A stretch of 64,000 nt of DNA from Beta vulgaris subsp. vulgaris (GCF_026745355.1 NC_079205.1:63164915-63228914); one strand, 5' to 3'; positions 13,142 to 25,450 are shown, counted from the stretch's first letter. The notes: generated by a model from the letters alone, not told the origin. Translations and numbers: made by a program.

Positions 13142-13345
13142 AACCTATCCCTCATAGAGTCATAGGAGGGTCATGATCATACTAAATATGATAAGAGGTC
13201 ATCTATAACAAATAACCCTCCTATAGGGGGGTCATCTATGATAAATGACCCCCTCGTAAGGGGTCATTACGACAAATGACCACCCTACAGGGAGGTCATC
13301 TATGATAAAGGACCCTCTCGTAGGGGGAATTATGTAGGACAATTG
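13142..13345. repeat. Short palindromic tandem repeat based on GGTCAT/ATGACC
   Basis: Lying about 280 bp after glucanase 2, this stretch repeats blocks such as 'ggggtcatctatgataaatg' and 'acgacaaatgaccaccctac', alternating direct and inverted copies of GGTCAT with CCCCTC/GAGGGG. It could fold into several hairpins. No gene is seen; origin unknown, perhaps a rearranged inverted-repeat element. Confidence 0.55.
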
Positions 13346-13680
13346 ACCCCCTAATTTGGGAAAAAAAAGATTTGATCTCCTACTATACTTTGAGTAGACG
13401 ATAAATTTGAAATCAAACAATTGAGAAATACTCACTGAAGTGTTGTTATTATTTTTATTGTAATCCGAAAAAAAATGAACGACTAATATTGTAATACGAT
13501 ATGATCGGTTGGTAATCTCATATACTATTGTTATATTATAATAGTTAGTTATACAATAAATAAATAAGAAGTTATAAAAGCATCTCATGTTTCTTTTAAC
13601 TATAAAAAAAGGTAAAATTAACCGCAATTAAATTCTATAAATATTAGATGTTGTATTTAGCTTTTTTATGTTGTATTATA

Positions 13681-13932
13681 CTTCCTCCGTTTCATAATAA
13701 GTGAAACACTTACTATTTTAGAACGTTTGAAAATAAGTGAAATATATCTTAAATGGAAAAACGAAAGTTATAAAATGACAAGAATACCCATCACAAACTT
13801 GTGTGGTTTGCTTTTCTCTGTCCTCCTTTTGATAATGAAAAGGGTATTTTATGACTTTTTGGCTTTTGAAAATGATGTTTATTAAATCTTGTGCCCAATC
13901 CCTATGTTTCACTTATTATGGAACGGGGGAGG
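13681..13932. mobile_element. Stowaway MITE (252 bp)
   Basis: Begins CTTCCTCCGTTTCATAATAA and ends with the inverse TTATTATGGAACGGGGGAGG, flanked on both sides by TA (13679-13680 and 13933-13934). This is the classic Tc1/mariner-derived Stowaway form. It has no coding capacity. Confidence 0.85.
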
Positions 13933-14579
13933 TATAAGTTATTGTAAAAGGTGACACGTTAAGATAAGGATTCAAACTTTTATTGAATTGAAGATTGTCT
14001 AAACTAAATTGAAAAACTGAAAAATAACTCCAAAAATAAAAGGGCTTGAACAGCTTTAATTTAAAAATTGTGAATTAAAAATAATCTTAGATGCTATTTT
14101 TTCCGCATTACGCCTAAATTTAATTTATTTTGCACCAATCTTTCTTGATAAAATATAAGCAATTATGACTCATGGCCCATGGGCCATTTAATGCCCACAA
14201 TCCACTAATATGGCAATACCTAGTGGATTTCAGATCGCAAAAGTCCATCCAATTAACAAGTCCAGGTATCACACTATCCTCTACGATATTTGGTAATCAA
14301 GATGTACTATATCAAAAAGTCAACATAAATGAAATAAATTTTCACAAAAAATAATAATAAATTTATGGTATAAACTTATATTTTTAGAAATAAGTCAAAA
14401 TAAGTTCAATATACACTGACATTAATGAATAAAAAAGTGTGAGCCATCTCATTCCTTTTTCATATGACTTTAATTAAAATTAAGGTAGTCTACACTCTCA
14501 AAGAAGATCCACATGCAACTAAGTATTTAGCTAGCTAGTTAGCAGTATAATTCTATAACCATAGTCCATAAGTCAGAGA

Positions 14580-14803
14580 CTCTTTCTGTTTCAAAATATA
14601 AGGTAATCACGTTTTACGAAAATTTGTTTTGACCACAAATATCTCTCAAATACAATAAATAAAAATTATATCATTGGACGTCTTGAAAAATACTATAATA
14701 AGATTATTTTTTAAAATTTTCTATCAACATAAATTGAGATTAATTAACGATCAAAATTCGACCTCAAACATCGTGCGTGCCTCAAATTTTGAAACGGAGG
14801 GAG
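14580..14803. mobile_element. Stowaway MITE (about 224 bp)
   Basis: Ends are CTCTTTCTGTTTCAAAATA and ATTTTGAAACGGAGGGAG, followed by TA at the right. The left TA is not clear, so the left flank may be mutated. Confidence 0.7.
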
Positions 14804-15004
14804 TAAAAGTATTCTTCTTCTAAAACGGCAAGAAAGAAAAATTATGCCTAATTAAACAAAGATACCATTAATGAATGCATAATCAAGTAGATTTTCGAAT
14901 TGACATTATGTGACACTACTAGTAAGCTTAAACAATTTAAGTTCCCATAATCTTAAATTAGCAGCAACTTCACAACTTAATCTAAATATAGTAACTAATT
15001 AATG

Positions 15005-15336
15005 TCACATGTTATCAAATTCTTGCCTCAGCTGGTTGTAATTCTGAGTAAGACCCATAAAACTTTCCCTTTTCTCACCATCATCTTCCTTCTTCTTCTT
15101 CTCTAACTCATGTTTTGCGTCTTTAATTTTGCTCTTCAACTCTTCAATTCTTTGAGTTTTTTCTTCATGTTCTTTCTGCAACATTTCTAACTCTACAATA
15201 TATATACATCTTATTTTAACAAAATAAAATATAATAAAATTGCACGTAAATAAAACCAAGAAAAATATATATGTTTTCTTACCTCTTGGTTGGTGAGAAA
15301 AACTCTCAAACTCCATAATTCTTGTTTCCTCAATCT
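15005..15336 (-). CDS. Candidate 3' part of a small coiled-coil protein gene
   Basis: Two exons can be proposed on the - strand: 15336-15283 and 15190-15005. They are separated by a 92-bp intron with AG|GTAAG and ..TAGAG borders, and another acceptor (TTTTTGTAG) precedes the first. Joined in frame they give RLRKQELWSLRVFLTNQE, then a strongly charged helix (LEMLQKEHEEKTQRIEELKS onward) and end at RQEFDNM and a stop. The heptad-like pattern of Leu/Ile and Lys/Glu indicates a coiled coil. No start codon or further 5' exon could be found in 15337-16000, so this is a fragment: the end of a gene, a pseudogene, or a captured piece. I do not recognise the family. An RNA read crossing 15283/15190 would settle it. 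Confidence 0.35.
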
Positions 15337-16545
15337 CTACAAAAAATTATAAAACACCAAGAAAAATATGACAAATTAGAAATAATAATATGATATAGTA
15401 TGTCATTAATTCATAATTTATTGTAACCAAATCAGCTTGGAATTTCATTTATTATTGCCTTGGTTTACTTAAATGCTTACTATTCTTAGCTAAATACTTA
15501 ATTAACATGCAGACAATGAACTATAGATAAATCCAAATGAACATGCATACATTCAAAATTTTACCCACCCTAAAATATTAATTGAGGGATCCACTATTTT
15601 TACCCTAAATGCAACCCTAGCGCAAAAACAATATCAGTAGTACGTTAATATGCTTATATAAATACTTAATATAAACTTATAGTATTTGCATGTTATTTAG
15701 TAAATAAATGGAGACGGAAAGAAAATACTCCATCCGTTTCTATTTGTTCTTCCGATTTATAATTTTTTAAGACAGAAAAAAAGTCAAAGTAGGAAAAAGT
15801 AATAGAAGCTAAGTAGGGAGTAATAAGAATAATAATAATAACACCCCTCAAAAAAAAAGAATAATAATAATAACATGCAAAAGGCATTACCTTAATTAAC
15901 TATCTTCCTTGATTGATACTTCTATGTTATTATGTCGGAGTAAAGGATCGTCAACAAGGGCGTTCTAGTGCGTTGTAGATTAAAATCCAGATTGCTTCAT
16001 GGATACTTGAACAGAGAAACCAACAAGTTTAATTGAACACTAGTGATATTATTGTTGCACTTTATTATGTGGGGTTTGGATTATTTTCTTCCTTGTGTTA
16101 TGTATGGTAGGAGATTTGCTTATGTAGGATTTATTTTGGTAAGTATATAAGAGTACTATGATAGTACAGTATAATTATGTAACATCTCTGACAAGTTCAA
16201 ATGGTTTTGGTCATCGATAATTAAATGTTTTGCATGCAAAAAATCTTCATGATTTTGCCAGACTTTTCAAGTCAACATCTAGATCTTCAATTTTTTACAG
16301 TATGTGCTTCATACATTTCTGAACTTAAATTTCAGAGACAATGCATAAAAGTTTGAGAAAATGCCATTATTGTTCTGAAAATTTGACCTAACTGATTCAA
16401 AATGCATTAATATTAATTCTTTGATTATTATAATTGATTTTATTATGTACTTATTACAGCAAATGGTAGGTTAATTAATAGGAGAAACAATAACAGCTAA
16501 ATATTTAATTGAAAACATGAGTGTGTATATTCTATGTTGACAATA
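15337..16545. other. Intergenic DNA
   Basis: AT-rich, with no supported gene. A short segment near 15725-15820 has a Stowaway-like left end (CTCCATCCGTTTCTATTTG) and GGGAGTA at the right, but the ends pair poorly. Confidence 0.35.
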
Positions 16546-16745
16546 CTATTTCCTCCTTTTTTTAGTCGTAACAATTTTTTTTTATCAACTCCAATGCAAT
16601 TTTTGCGGATGAGAGAGGTAGAGAAAACCCATGTGATTGGAGAGAGATAGAGAGAAAGGAAAAGCAAAAATACAAAGCATTGCAAATAATTAATTATTAT
16701 TTCCTTTTAGAAAAGTGTTACGAGTGAAAAAAAAAAGCAGAAGAA
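16546..16745. mobile_element. Stowaway-like MITE (200 bp)
   Basis: Left CTATTTCCTCC...TAGTCGTAACA pairs with right TGTTACGAGTG...GAAGAAG. TA stands at both borders (16544-16545 and 16746-16747). No coding capacity. Confidence 0.65.
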
Positions 16746-16773
16746 GTATCACTTTTTGCACCTTACTATAGAT

Positions 16774-17334
16774 TAGGGTTGTTCAGAGTGCGAGTTTAAC
16801 TTATTGATTGCAAACTGCGATTTGAATTGGGTTGCGGTTTTAAAATTGCGGTTTGGGTTATGATTTCAAGCAAATCGCGGTTTGCGATTTGGGTTGGGTT
16901 TTAATTTTTGTAAACCGAAACCGCACCGTAATCCGCAACTTTATATGATATTTTTTTTAAAATACACTTGACAAGGTGGCATACAAGTATACAACTGGAA
17001 AAAAAAAGTTTGAGGTAAAGAGCTTGGACACTCTTGATAAATTATAATTTTGTATATGTTTAATTATGAAGTCAACTTAATATTTATTTGGACTCTTTAT
17101 ATTTATTAACAATTTTTTTTACTCTTAAATTACAAAAATAATGTCGCGGAGGAAAAAATGGTTAAATCGCAAACCAAACTGCACCAAACCGTTTTCCGCG
17201 GTTTGGTTTGGGTTGGTTGGGGCAAAAGTATGGTGCGGTTTGGATTAGAAAAATGTCAAACCGTATATTTGCGGTTTGGGGTGGGTTACAGCACAAACCG
17301 CACTAACCCGAACCGCGAACAGCCGAACACCCTA
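16774..17334. mobile_element. hAT-type MITE rich in GCGGTTTG/CAAACCGC motifs (561 bp)
   Basis: Begins TAGGGTTGTTC and ends GAACACCCTA, flanked by CTATAGAT and CCATAGAT (8-bp duplication, 7 of 8). Subterminal DNA holds many copies of 'gcggtttggg' on both strands, the kind of motif array transposases bind in hAT elements. The short open frame inside is an accident of the array. Confidence 0.7.
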
Positions 17335-17527
17335 CCATAGATGGTAGGGTCAATAAAAAATGTTCTTCACAAAATAATAAAGGATCCAATAAGACTAGCA
17401 TCTAAGATAGAACTTGACTAGGACATGACACATGACATTTGAGAGTTAGTACTTAGTATCACTTAACTAAGTCAATAAGTTAAACTCGCGAGATTGCTGG
17501 ATAAAGACATGGCCTAAGAGAAAAGTA

Positions 17528-17660
17528 AGAGAAGATGTGAAATAACCTTGTACAATTTTCATGTCTAATAATAGGCTAATATTAATTGGCACATAAGAGA
17601 AGATGTGAAACAACCTTGTACAATTTTCATGTCTAATATGCTAATATTGATTGGCACATG
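17528..17660. repeat. Tandem duplication of about 65-70 bp
   Basis: The phrase from 'agagaagatgtgaaa' through 'cctigtacaattttcatg'-like sequence (t for i) to 'ttggcaca' occurs twice in a row, near 17528 and 17597. The copies differ by a few bases and one short indel. No gene is associated. Confidence 0.7.
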
Positions 17661-19115
17661 CAATGAATTTAGAAATTTGATAGTGTTCACATTGTTGAAA
17701 TGACTAAACATAGTTGTCATTATGTTTAATGAATTATGTTTTTAAGTAATTTTCTTTAATTAATTAACTTACTTTAATTTGCGATTCTAATTCATTTATA
17801 TATATCCACAACTAACAACATAAAAGATCTTAAACTAATCATTATAGACAAATAATACAATATACTTAATACCTACAGTTTCTTTTTCTCTAAAAGTAAA
17901 CAATTAATAGCGATAAACTAGTAGAAAAAGAACTTTATAAACATAAAAACTTTAACCTTACTATCACTTATTCAAACAACGTAGATATGGTCGACGTATA
18001 TTAATCAACAAATCAACTAATAAACAACTTAGCTTGTAGAAACTAACCTTATTAAGAAAAAATTGCCTTGATTGTTGTGACTAATAAGTGCCTTTTCTTT
18101 CTCATAATCAAGTTACAATAGCTAGACTTGGCAATGGGCCGTGGATGGCCGTGTTAATAAGTCTTTGGCTCATATAACAAGAACCAAAGCCTTAAAAAGA
18201 TCATATAAGCTATGGAGTGAAAGTAGTACTACTAGTTGCTTGATTAATTATGAGCACCAAAACAAAGACAAAGAAAAACCAAGGAAAAAAGCATCTTTCT
18301 TTTGTTGGAAAACAATATCAATAGGGCAGATTTTGTTAGTTTTCTATGAGGAGAGGGATAGGGGGGCCTAAGGCCTATTCACATTGATATGAATGGTGTA
18401 ACTTACTAACTTGTATTGTCTTGTTAGTTGTTACTCATCTTTACTTCCTTGTCTATGATGGATTATCGGTAGTATTTTGGTACTATGAAAATCAGAATAA
18501 TGTTGTCTTCTTGACACACATGTTGCACCTTAGTAGGCGATATACACCCATGTGAACAACACAGTATAAAGTACAAAGAAAAAGAGAGGGTATTTGAACT
18601 TGCATTGTGACCTATCGTTTACATCACCTCAATTTTAACCACTAGGTCAAGATATCCTTGGTATATAGCCCTTGATAGTTGATATAGTGATTTTCTTAAT
18701 TAGTTTTGTTTAGGGGTTTGGGTAGACTCGTAGAGGTATATAGAAGCTCTTAAGTTATGATGTTTCTAGTTTAGAATCTTTGTTAAACTCAAAAAAATCA
18801 AATTAGGAAGATTAAAAAATCAAATTAGGAACAAAAGGGAGTACTATTTTTTGGGGACAATTTAACTGATCCAATCATCTGAGTTTTCAAAGCTCCCGGC
18901 CACTAAACTCCCGTCTCTGAAAAATTTAATACTTAGTTAGTATAACATACTTTTTCACCCTTTTATATAATTAGTACATTGCAATTGCCAAGTAAATTGG
19001 TTGGCAAAATATTCAAATGACACCTGATATACATAAATAAATAAGAGTTCATTCATCATTCACCCAGTCGTAACATGCACGTGGTACACTCAAGACTACT
19101 TTTTGCTCATTTGCA
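17661..19115. other. Intergenic DNA
   Basis: No gene is seen in this 1.4-kb AT-rich stretch. A 76-codon open frame near 18141 has no recognisable motif and is treated as chance. Confidence 0.4.
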
Positions 19116-19124
19116 AATTTAATA

Positions 19125-19525
19125 GGAAAAATTGTCAAGAATAAGTCAACCTTTGCGTTGACCGTTTTTGACAAGTCAGCCTTTATTTATTCCAGTAGCA
19201 AGTAAAGCTTGTACATGAATTAACTTTTGACGAGTTTTTTTACTTATGACCTGAACAACCCCTACAATTTTGTTCAGTTTTAAGTTTCTCACGGAACTTT
19301 TATTAAATTCAAGCAGTGCAAATATGTTCTAGAGAACAATTTAATGAGTTCTAGAATACACACCTGTTAAAACTGAACAAAATTGTAGGGGTTGTTCAGG
19401 TCATAAGTAAAAAAACTTGTTAAAAGCTAATTCGTGTACAAGCTTTACTTGCTATTGGAATAAATGAAGGTTGACTTGTTAAAAGCGGTCAACGCAAAGG
19501 TTGACTTATTCTTGACAATTTTTCC
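19125..19525. mobile_element. Mutator-type foldback MITE (401 bp) with long inverted arms
   Basis: Left arm about 19125-19290 and right arm about 19363-19525 are near-perfect inverted copies of roughly 160 bp, leaving a loop of only about 70 bp. Ends are GGAAAAATTGTCAAG and CTTGACAATTTTTCC. A perfect 9-bp target duplication, AATTTAATA, flanks it (19116-19124 and 19526-19534), as expected for Mutator-like elements. Transcription through it would give a long hairpin RNA. Confidence 0.88.
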
Positions 19526-20567
19526 AATTTAATATTGTCTTTTTTTAGTTCATTTTACTCATTTGGATGATTTCAAATGAGTAATGAGCAAAAAAAATGT
19601 CCTTAAGTGTAACATGCTCACGATACATCGAGCACTGTATGATGTTTTTTTGTCAGTGCTAATACTTTACTTATGTGAAATCAAGATTAACTCTAAGCAA
19701 AATACGTTGGTTTATGATATCAATTAACAGTATGTAATACTCCTTCGAATTAGACTTAGGTTGTATTCTTTTCACCTTTCCCTAAGCTTACGTAAATGTA
19801 TTGGCCCTGATTAAATGTATTGACATGATTATTGAACTTTATTGAAACTTACTGACCTGAATAAAACTTATTAGATCTGATTGAAACTTATTGGTCATTT
19901 TTTGACAGAAAGATTTAATGAGCGAAAACATAAATACTATCCCTCTAAATTACTTATTATGACATGATAATTATAAAAAATTTCGTAATGCACTAAATAT
20001 TTTTTTAAGCTAAAATGAATCGGGCTCACTCAAAGTAAGAATAGGGAAATTCCTCAAATAATTCCTCTAAGGTTTGATCTCTAAACCTCGATGATACAAG
20101 GTGAAAAGTAATAATTTCACTATTTCACCACCTCAACCTCGAAATACACTAAATATGAGTTAATCTACAAGTGGTGGATTGATCGCGAGCTCTTCTTTAT
20201 TTTTGATTGAGGAACGAAAGAAATATATCCAAGGAGCTAGTTTATTTTGATGTCTCAATTTCCTTAAGAATCAATAATATCTATTCATAAAGACATTACA
20301 ACCCGATGTAATTCCAAAACACCATCTACTTATTCTCCAAAAATAGCCAAAAAAAATTATAGCTGTCATGAATTTCAAAAGCTGGCTTCTATGTCTATTC
20401 AAGCCTATATAACACCATTTATTGTACAAAAGTACAACTGTACAATGGACTAGAAAAAAAAATCTTAAGATGATGAAAGTTTTTAGGCCCGTTACCATTT
20501 TGTCCCTTTCTAGAACCAATTTAGAGGATAAACTTTTTATTCGAGTTGTTTTCTCTTGTAGGTGGTC

Positions 20568-20815
20568 CGAGCAATGATATGCCCATATTCGATATGGGCT
20601 AATATCATGGCATTTATGTAATTTTTATGACAAAAGTAATGTTAAAAAATTATAATTTTTTAGTTTTTCATTTTTTATTTTTTTTGGGAGCTTGTTAGTT
20701 GAAATCTTATATCATATCAGCTAGCTATTAAATCATATCTGGACTACATTTAATCATATCAAGTATCCGATATGGAAAAAGTAGTCCCATATCGGATATG
20801 TGCAAATACTTTCTC
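20568..20815. mobile_element. Candidate MITE with ends containing CATATCGATATGG-type palindromes
   Basis: The left end (GTGGTCC...GCCCATATTCGATATGGG) and the right end (CCCATATCGGATATGTGC...GTGGTCCAC) are imperfect inverted copies. Each end holds its own small palindrome around CGATATGG. A target duplication was not identified, so the superfamily is open. Confidence 0.45.
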
Positions 20816-20829
20816 ATAGTGGTCCACTT

Positions 20830-22440
20830 TCCATAATAATTAGGTCTTCTACATTTAATTAGCATCCACTTAATTATTAGTTTGCCAATAATGACCTATT
20901 ACAAATTCCAAAATTGATCTAGTTTATCTAACTCTTAAGTATAAATGTTAAATTTGATTACAAATTCTTGTCTTAGTATCACCTATGTCTTGTCATACAT
21001 AAATTTACCTCATGGATGATTCATGATTATACATATTGGTGCATATGAGTGGGGAGCTAACCAAATAGGCTAGCTTCATCTCCTAACCACCCATTTTTCT
21101 GAGTCCTGACAATAGCACTCTATATGATGAATCTCTTTCATATGTCAAATTGTACCATCAAATAATAGTAGTAGCCTTTTACTTTATGTCAAATTTACAG
21201 CCATCTAATTACCCATAAAATAAAATTTTAAGCAAGAAAAAAAAAAGTCATTTTACTCCCTTCAATCCCATGAATTCACAATGTAAAAGAAATGGCAAAT
21301 AGTAGTATTTAAGAGTTAGATGCATCTAACATATATGTATACACCTTTATGTAGAGGTGATCAAATGTCGAGTTCAGGCCACTCCTAAAAAATACCCATT
21401 AAACAGGCCGACACGGGTCAAATATTTGTGCACAAGTCCCGCTTTTTCAGGCTAAAATTTGAACTGCCAAAAACTCGTCCCAATCAAAAAAAAAAGATTG
21501 GATTGAGAACGTTTTTTAGCCTATAAAATCTGACCAAGCCCATGCATTTTTCGGGTCGGACTTACTTTAGTCAAATATACTTTATGTACGTAGATATCAT
21601 ACATAGTATTAGTTTTTTCTTTCTTATTTGCAGCTTTACAAGCAGACACTATATCTTATTAAAGAGAAACATGAAATCGTGCTCATGTGGCAACACCACT
21701 CCTACGATGCCCATCCATTCATCCTGGAGATTCTTTTCAAGTTCACTCATGCAAGATTGAAAGTTTGTTTATATGATCAGCTTATTTGTTTGTTAATTAA
21801 TCCGTTAATCAATTCCCTTCTTGTATAAGTATAAATGACAATTATGATTTCCAACTACTTATAATGCACGACTTTAATTTTCTTTGATTGTATGAACACA
21901 CTTCAGAAACATACTATATGTTGTATCATTTTGGAGAATCGGATTCATGCTTTGTCTATCTAAGTTGTGAAACAAATTCAACACCTTTCTCCATTACCAA
22001 CATGTCAGCCTTGAAGGTTGTACATGACCCAAAGATAGCGTGCTTCGAAAGTGCTTGTAAGTTGTAATACGAGAGTTGCTAAAACCGGAATTTGCTTTGG
22101 GCGCTAATATATAGTGACCATACCATTGTACCAAATTCACAATAATCGTTTAGGATGTTACAAAGGAAGCACAATAATCACAAGGATAAGGATGATTACT
22201 TTACTTTATGGCCTACCTACGGTATATATATTGTCAGGCAACTCACCATCCACGGCCAAGAGAAACTGGCACAATCAAACCCGCGGGAAGAATACAAAGC
22301 CATTATGTGATTAGTATTGGCCTATTGGGTGTGATTATATTGGACAACGGGAGGCCCTTTTGCGAAACGACCTAGACATGGCAGGGAGCGTTGTGCCAAG
22401 CCAGCTAGTCATCCTAAAATCTAAGGCCCTACTAGCACGA
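20830..22440. other. Intergenic DNA with a one-sided hAT-like fragment
   Basis: No gene is supported. Around 21355-21560, 'agaggtgatcaaatg' and 'cgacacgggtc' motifs resemble half of the hAT-type MITEs found elsewhere in the window, but a matching right end is missing. Confidence 0.4.
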
Positions 22441-22453
22441 CATAGCTTAAAAC

Positions 22454-23033
22454 TAGGGATGGCAATAGGTCGGGTTCACCTCGATCCAGACCCGTTTATT
22501 TTTTTTACACACCAGACATGTCCCAGATCCATTGGGTCTAAAGTTTTCAATAAAAGACCCAAATTCGCTAGGTCTAGCAGGTCCACATGTTCTAAATGGG
22601 TCTTTCTTAGTTTTAAGTTTTCATCAAATTTTTAATATATGTAATTAAAAAATTTCGCCCTAATATATACAGATTCTGCATTCATGGTTAAAACATTATT
22701 TAAACAAAATTTTAAAAATTAATTCATAAAAATCTTAAAATGTTGCAACTTACAAAGTTACAAGTCTTAGATGGAGTTACAACACTAACGAGTTCACAGA
22801 ATCACAACTTATAAAACCTCATAATTTAGGTTAAAAAAATTCTAATATGTAAATGGGTATGCTGATCGGGTATGAGTCTATCATATATGAACTCGGACCG
22901 GGAGCAATTTAAGCTATCTGGGACCCAGCCCTGACCCGACCCCATTGAGTCTAAAATTTCTGGACACAGACCCTTCTGAATAGGTCGGGTCCTAGCAGGT
23001 CTGGATCGAGTCTAGGGCCCATTGCCATCTCTA
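22454..23033. mobile_element. hAT-type MITE, family A copy 1 (about 580 bp)
   Basis: Left end TAGGGATGGCAAT, right end ATTGCCATCTCTA. Flanking 8-bp stretches match at about 6 of 8 positions (GCTTAAAA, GCTTCAAC). Subterminal DNA is full of 'gacccgac'/'gggtcggg' motifs. It is the same family as the element at 42315-43400 and lacks that copy's internal insertion, so it serves as its empty site. Confidence 0.75.
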
Positions 23034-23892
23034 GCTTCAACGCTCCAGATTGTGTTGTGACTCGTCATTAGGTTAAAAACTATGATTTTTTTCGCGACTC
23101 GCCCTAAATAAATAGATGTGCTGCATTTTCTCTTCAAATTAAAAACTATCATCGTAGTATGTCCATGGTCAGTCATTTACAATAATATTCCTTTGTTGTG
23201 TTGTCTCAAGCAGGTTGCTATTGTGACAAGTGTGTCGATCAACCTGTTTATCAAGATGCATCTGATTTCGTCTTACTACAGAAATTTTGATGTAAAATTT
23301 GAAATATTTAATAATAATCGATCAAAAGTTTGTATTATTTTGAATTAAGTGGTCAAAATTTATATTATCTAGTCAGATAAGTTTTTTCCCTTAAACATGC
23401 TATTGTTTAAGCATAGGTTCAAAATTTGTAAACTAAATATTCGATGTTTCCCTATAGGAATAAGGAAGACCCGTCACTATTAATAATTTTTCATTTGTCG
23501 TTTCTTGTTTAGTAGTAACTTGTATTGCACTGTCTACTTGTCAAAAATTACTCTTTTGGCTTTCCCACCAAATAAATCTCCAACGCAAAAGAGATGATTA
23601 AGAAAGCTAGCTACTTTAATTTGGAAAATCTAAAACCTACTCCCAATGATAATCACTCAATTGATGATACACCAAAAAAAAGTGAGAGAATTATTAGCGT
23701 GGGACCTATTATGGTATAACCAGCATGGAAATCATAGAATAATAAAGAAACAAAGCCAAAACAACAATACTTGATTCATTGTAGATCATACATCATAGAC
23801 TCAGAGTATCATAACAACATCATATTTCCCTACCATCGTTACAATACTGTTCTTGACCCCCTAATTGATCTCTTAATAGAATAATAAATGAA
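23034..23892. other. Intergenic DNA
   Basis: AT-rich; no gene, RNA gene or complete element recognised. Confidence 0.4.
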
Positions 23893-23897
23893 TACTC

Positions 23898-24286
23898 TGT
23901 TAGAGATATTTTGGGTATCTTGACATATTCTTGTAGATATTCATTCCTTCCTATCTTTTAGGGAAGTTATTTATCCTCCTTGATTATCTCCTCTCTATGG
24001 AGATTCCTATGTATTATATACTGATATTGTTATGTATTAAAGATTTGTCAAATTTAAAAAAATAAAATTAAAAAAAATGAGAAACCCCAAGAACTTAACC
24101 TGCTCTGATACCATGACAAAGGATAATAGCACGGCCAAATCTGATCTCTTCTCATTCACAATATCAGTATATAATACATAGGAATCCCCATAGAGAGGAG
24201 ATAATCAAGGAGGATAAATAACTTCCCTAAAAGATAGGAAGGACTATCTACAAGAATATGTCAAGATACCTAAAATATCTCTAACA
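23898..24286. mobile_element. LTR-derived element with LTRs in opposite orientation (389 bp)
   Basis: The left arm reads TGTTAGAGATATTTTGGGTA on the + strand; the right arm reads the same start on the - strand from 24286. Arms match over about 135 bp. The right arm is a complete short LTR (24286 to 24114, - strand, TGTTAGAG...TTTGTCA) followed directly by the Copia-type primer site TGGTATCAGAGC (24113-24102). The left arm lacks the LTR end. Outside lie perfect 5-bp copies of TACTC (23893-23897 and 24287-24291), the duplication length of LTR retrotransposons. It is thus a miniature LTR element (TRIM-like) in inverted layout; how it formed is unknown. Confidence 0.7.
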
Positions 24287-24288
24287 TA

Positions 24289-24517
24289 CTCCCTTCGATC
24301 TTTATTAGTTTACCCGTTTCTTTTGCATAAAATTTTAGGAGAAATAATATTGTGGAACATAAAAGAAAATAGAAACTATTATTTCATGGTAAAGTTAAAT
24401 GTATGTGCAATGAAAAGTTAGTAGGCTCATTCCAAAAATAGAAACAAAAGAAATGGATAAACTAATTAGGAATATCCCAAAAAAAAATACAAGTAAACTA
24501 ATAAAGATTGAATGCAG
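24289..24517. mobile_element. Decayed Stowaway-like MITE
   Basis: CTCCCTTCGATCTTTATTAGTTTAC at the left (within the first 25 bases) is matched inversely by GTAAACTAATAAAGATTGAATG at the right. The outermost right bases have drifted and no right TA remains. The inverted-LTR element next door inserted at its first bases. Confidence 0.55.
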
Positions 24518-24662
24518 TCATTTGTAAATTGTCTAACAATTAGGTTAGCTATAATAAAGTGAAATATATATGGATAATGTCTTTAATCTAACATGTCTAA
24601 CTATATCTTACTCATTGAAGTTAGAGGATATTATAAACAATAATGTTGGTACGAGTAATAAA

Positions 24663-25194
24663 TCTCTATTATATAAGTCAAGGGAGGAGGTGTGGTGTCC
24701 TTTTTTGAACTGACTAAAATACCCTTAATGATCTAATTAATGGAATGAAAAAAATTACAAAAGCAAATCATTTAAAAATTCTCATTCCAACTTGTCATTT
24801 AAAACAAGTTTAAAATGGTATATGCATCAAATACTTCAATCAAAAATTAAATAGACAAAATATTTATACCTTATAAAAAAAGATGGCATATATAACGTGC
24901 ACATGAAAAGTCTGAACATTCACTACCTTTGATACTCTTTAATCCAGTTAAACCAACTCATTATTTTTGTTCTTTCTGTTCAATATTCATTCACAAAAAA
25001 TTAATGTTAACAATCACTCACAACCTTTTTATTTTTTTACATTAGCGAATTAATATATCTAAATTCATCTAACTGTTGAATTTTTCACATTTAAGTTTAA
25101 TCATAAATAAAGTACGAATGAAGTATCTAATAGAATAACAAATTTTGAAACTAACGCACGCATCGCGTGCATATGAAGGCTAGCATATACTAGT
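24663..25194 (+). mobile_element. Non-autonomous Helitron (532 bp)
   Basis: Starts TCTCTATTATATAAG directly after A and ends CTAGT directly before T, the A/T insertion rule. A hairpin GCACGC-atc-GCGTGC (25155-25169) lies about 20 bp before the CTAGT end, as in plant Helitrons. No Rep/helicase coding sequence is present. The hairpin is repeated in intron 4 of the CCCH gene. Confidence 0.82.
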
Positions 25195-25450
25195 TATAGG
25201 TCTAGGTTATGCATCGGGTAAGACAAATTTTCATTTATTATAATATAATACTTTATGATAATAACATTAAATACAACTTAGCCTAGTGGTTAAACTTTAG
25301 TATATGTACTTGAGATCTCATGATCAAATCCTATACTATGCAATTTCTTAATTTTTTTATTGTACATTGATTACATGAACTCAAATTCCCTAGGGAAAGC
25401 ACCACGTGACACAGTTTCTTATTTTCGCACGCCTTTTAATATATTTATAT
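25195..25450. other. Intergenic DNA
   Basis: Short AT-rich spacer; nothing recognised. Confidence 0.4.
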
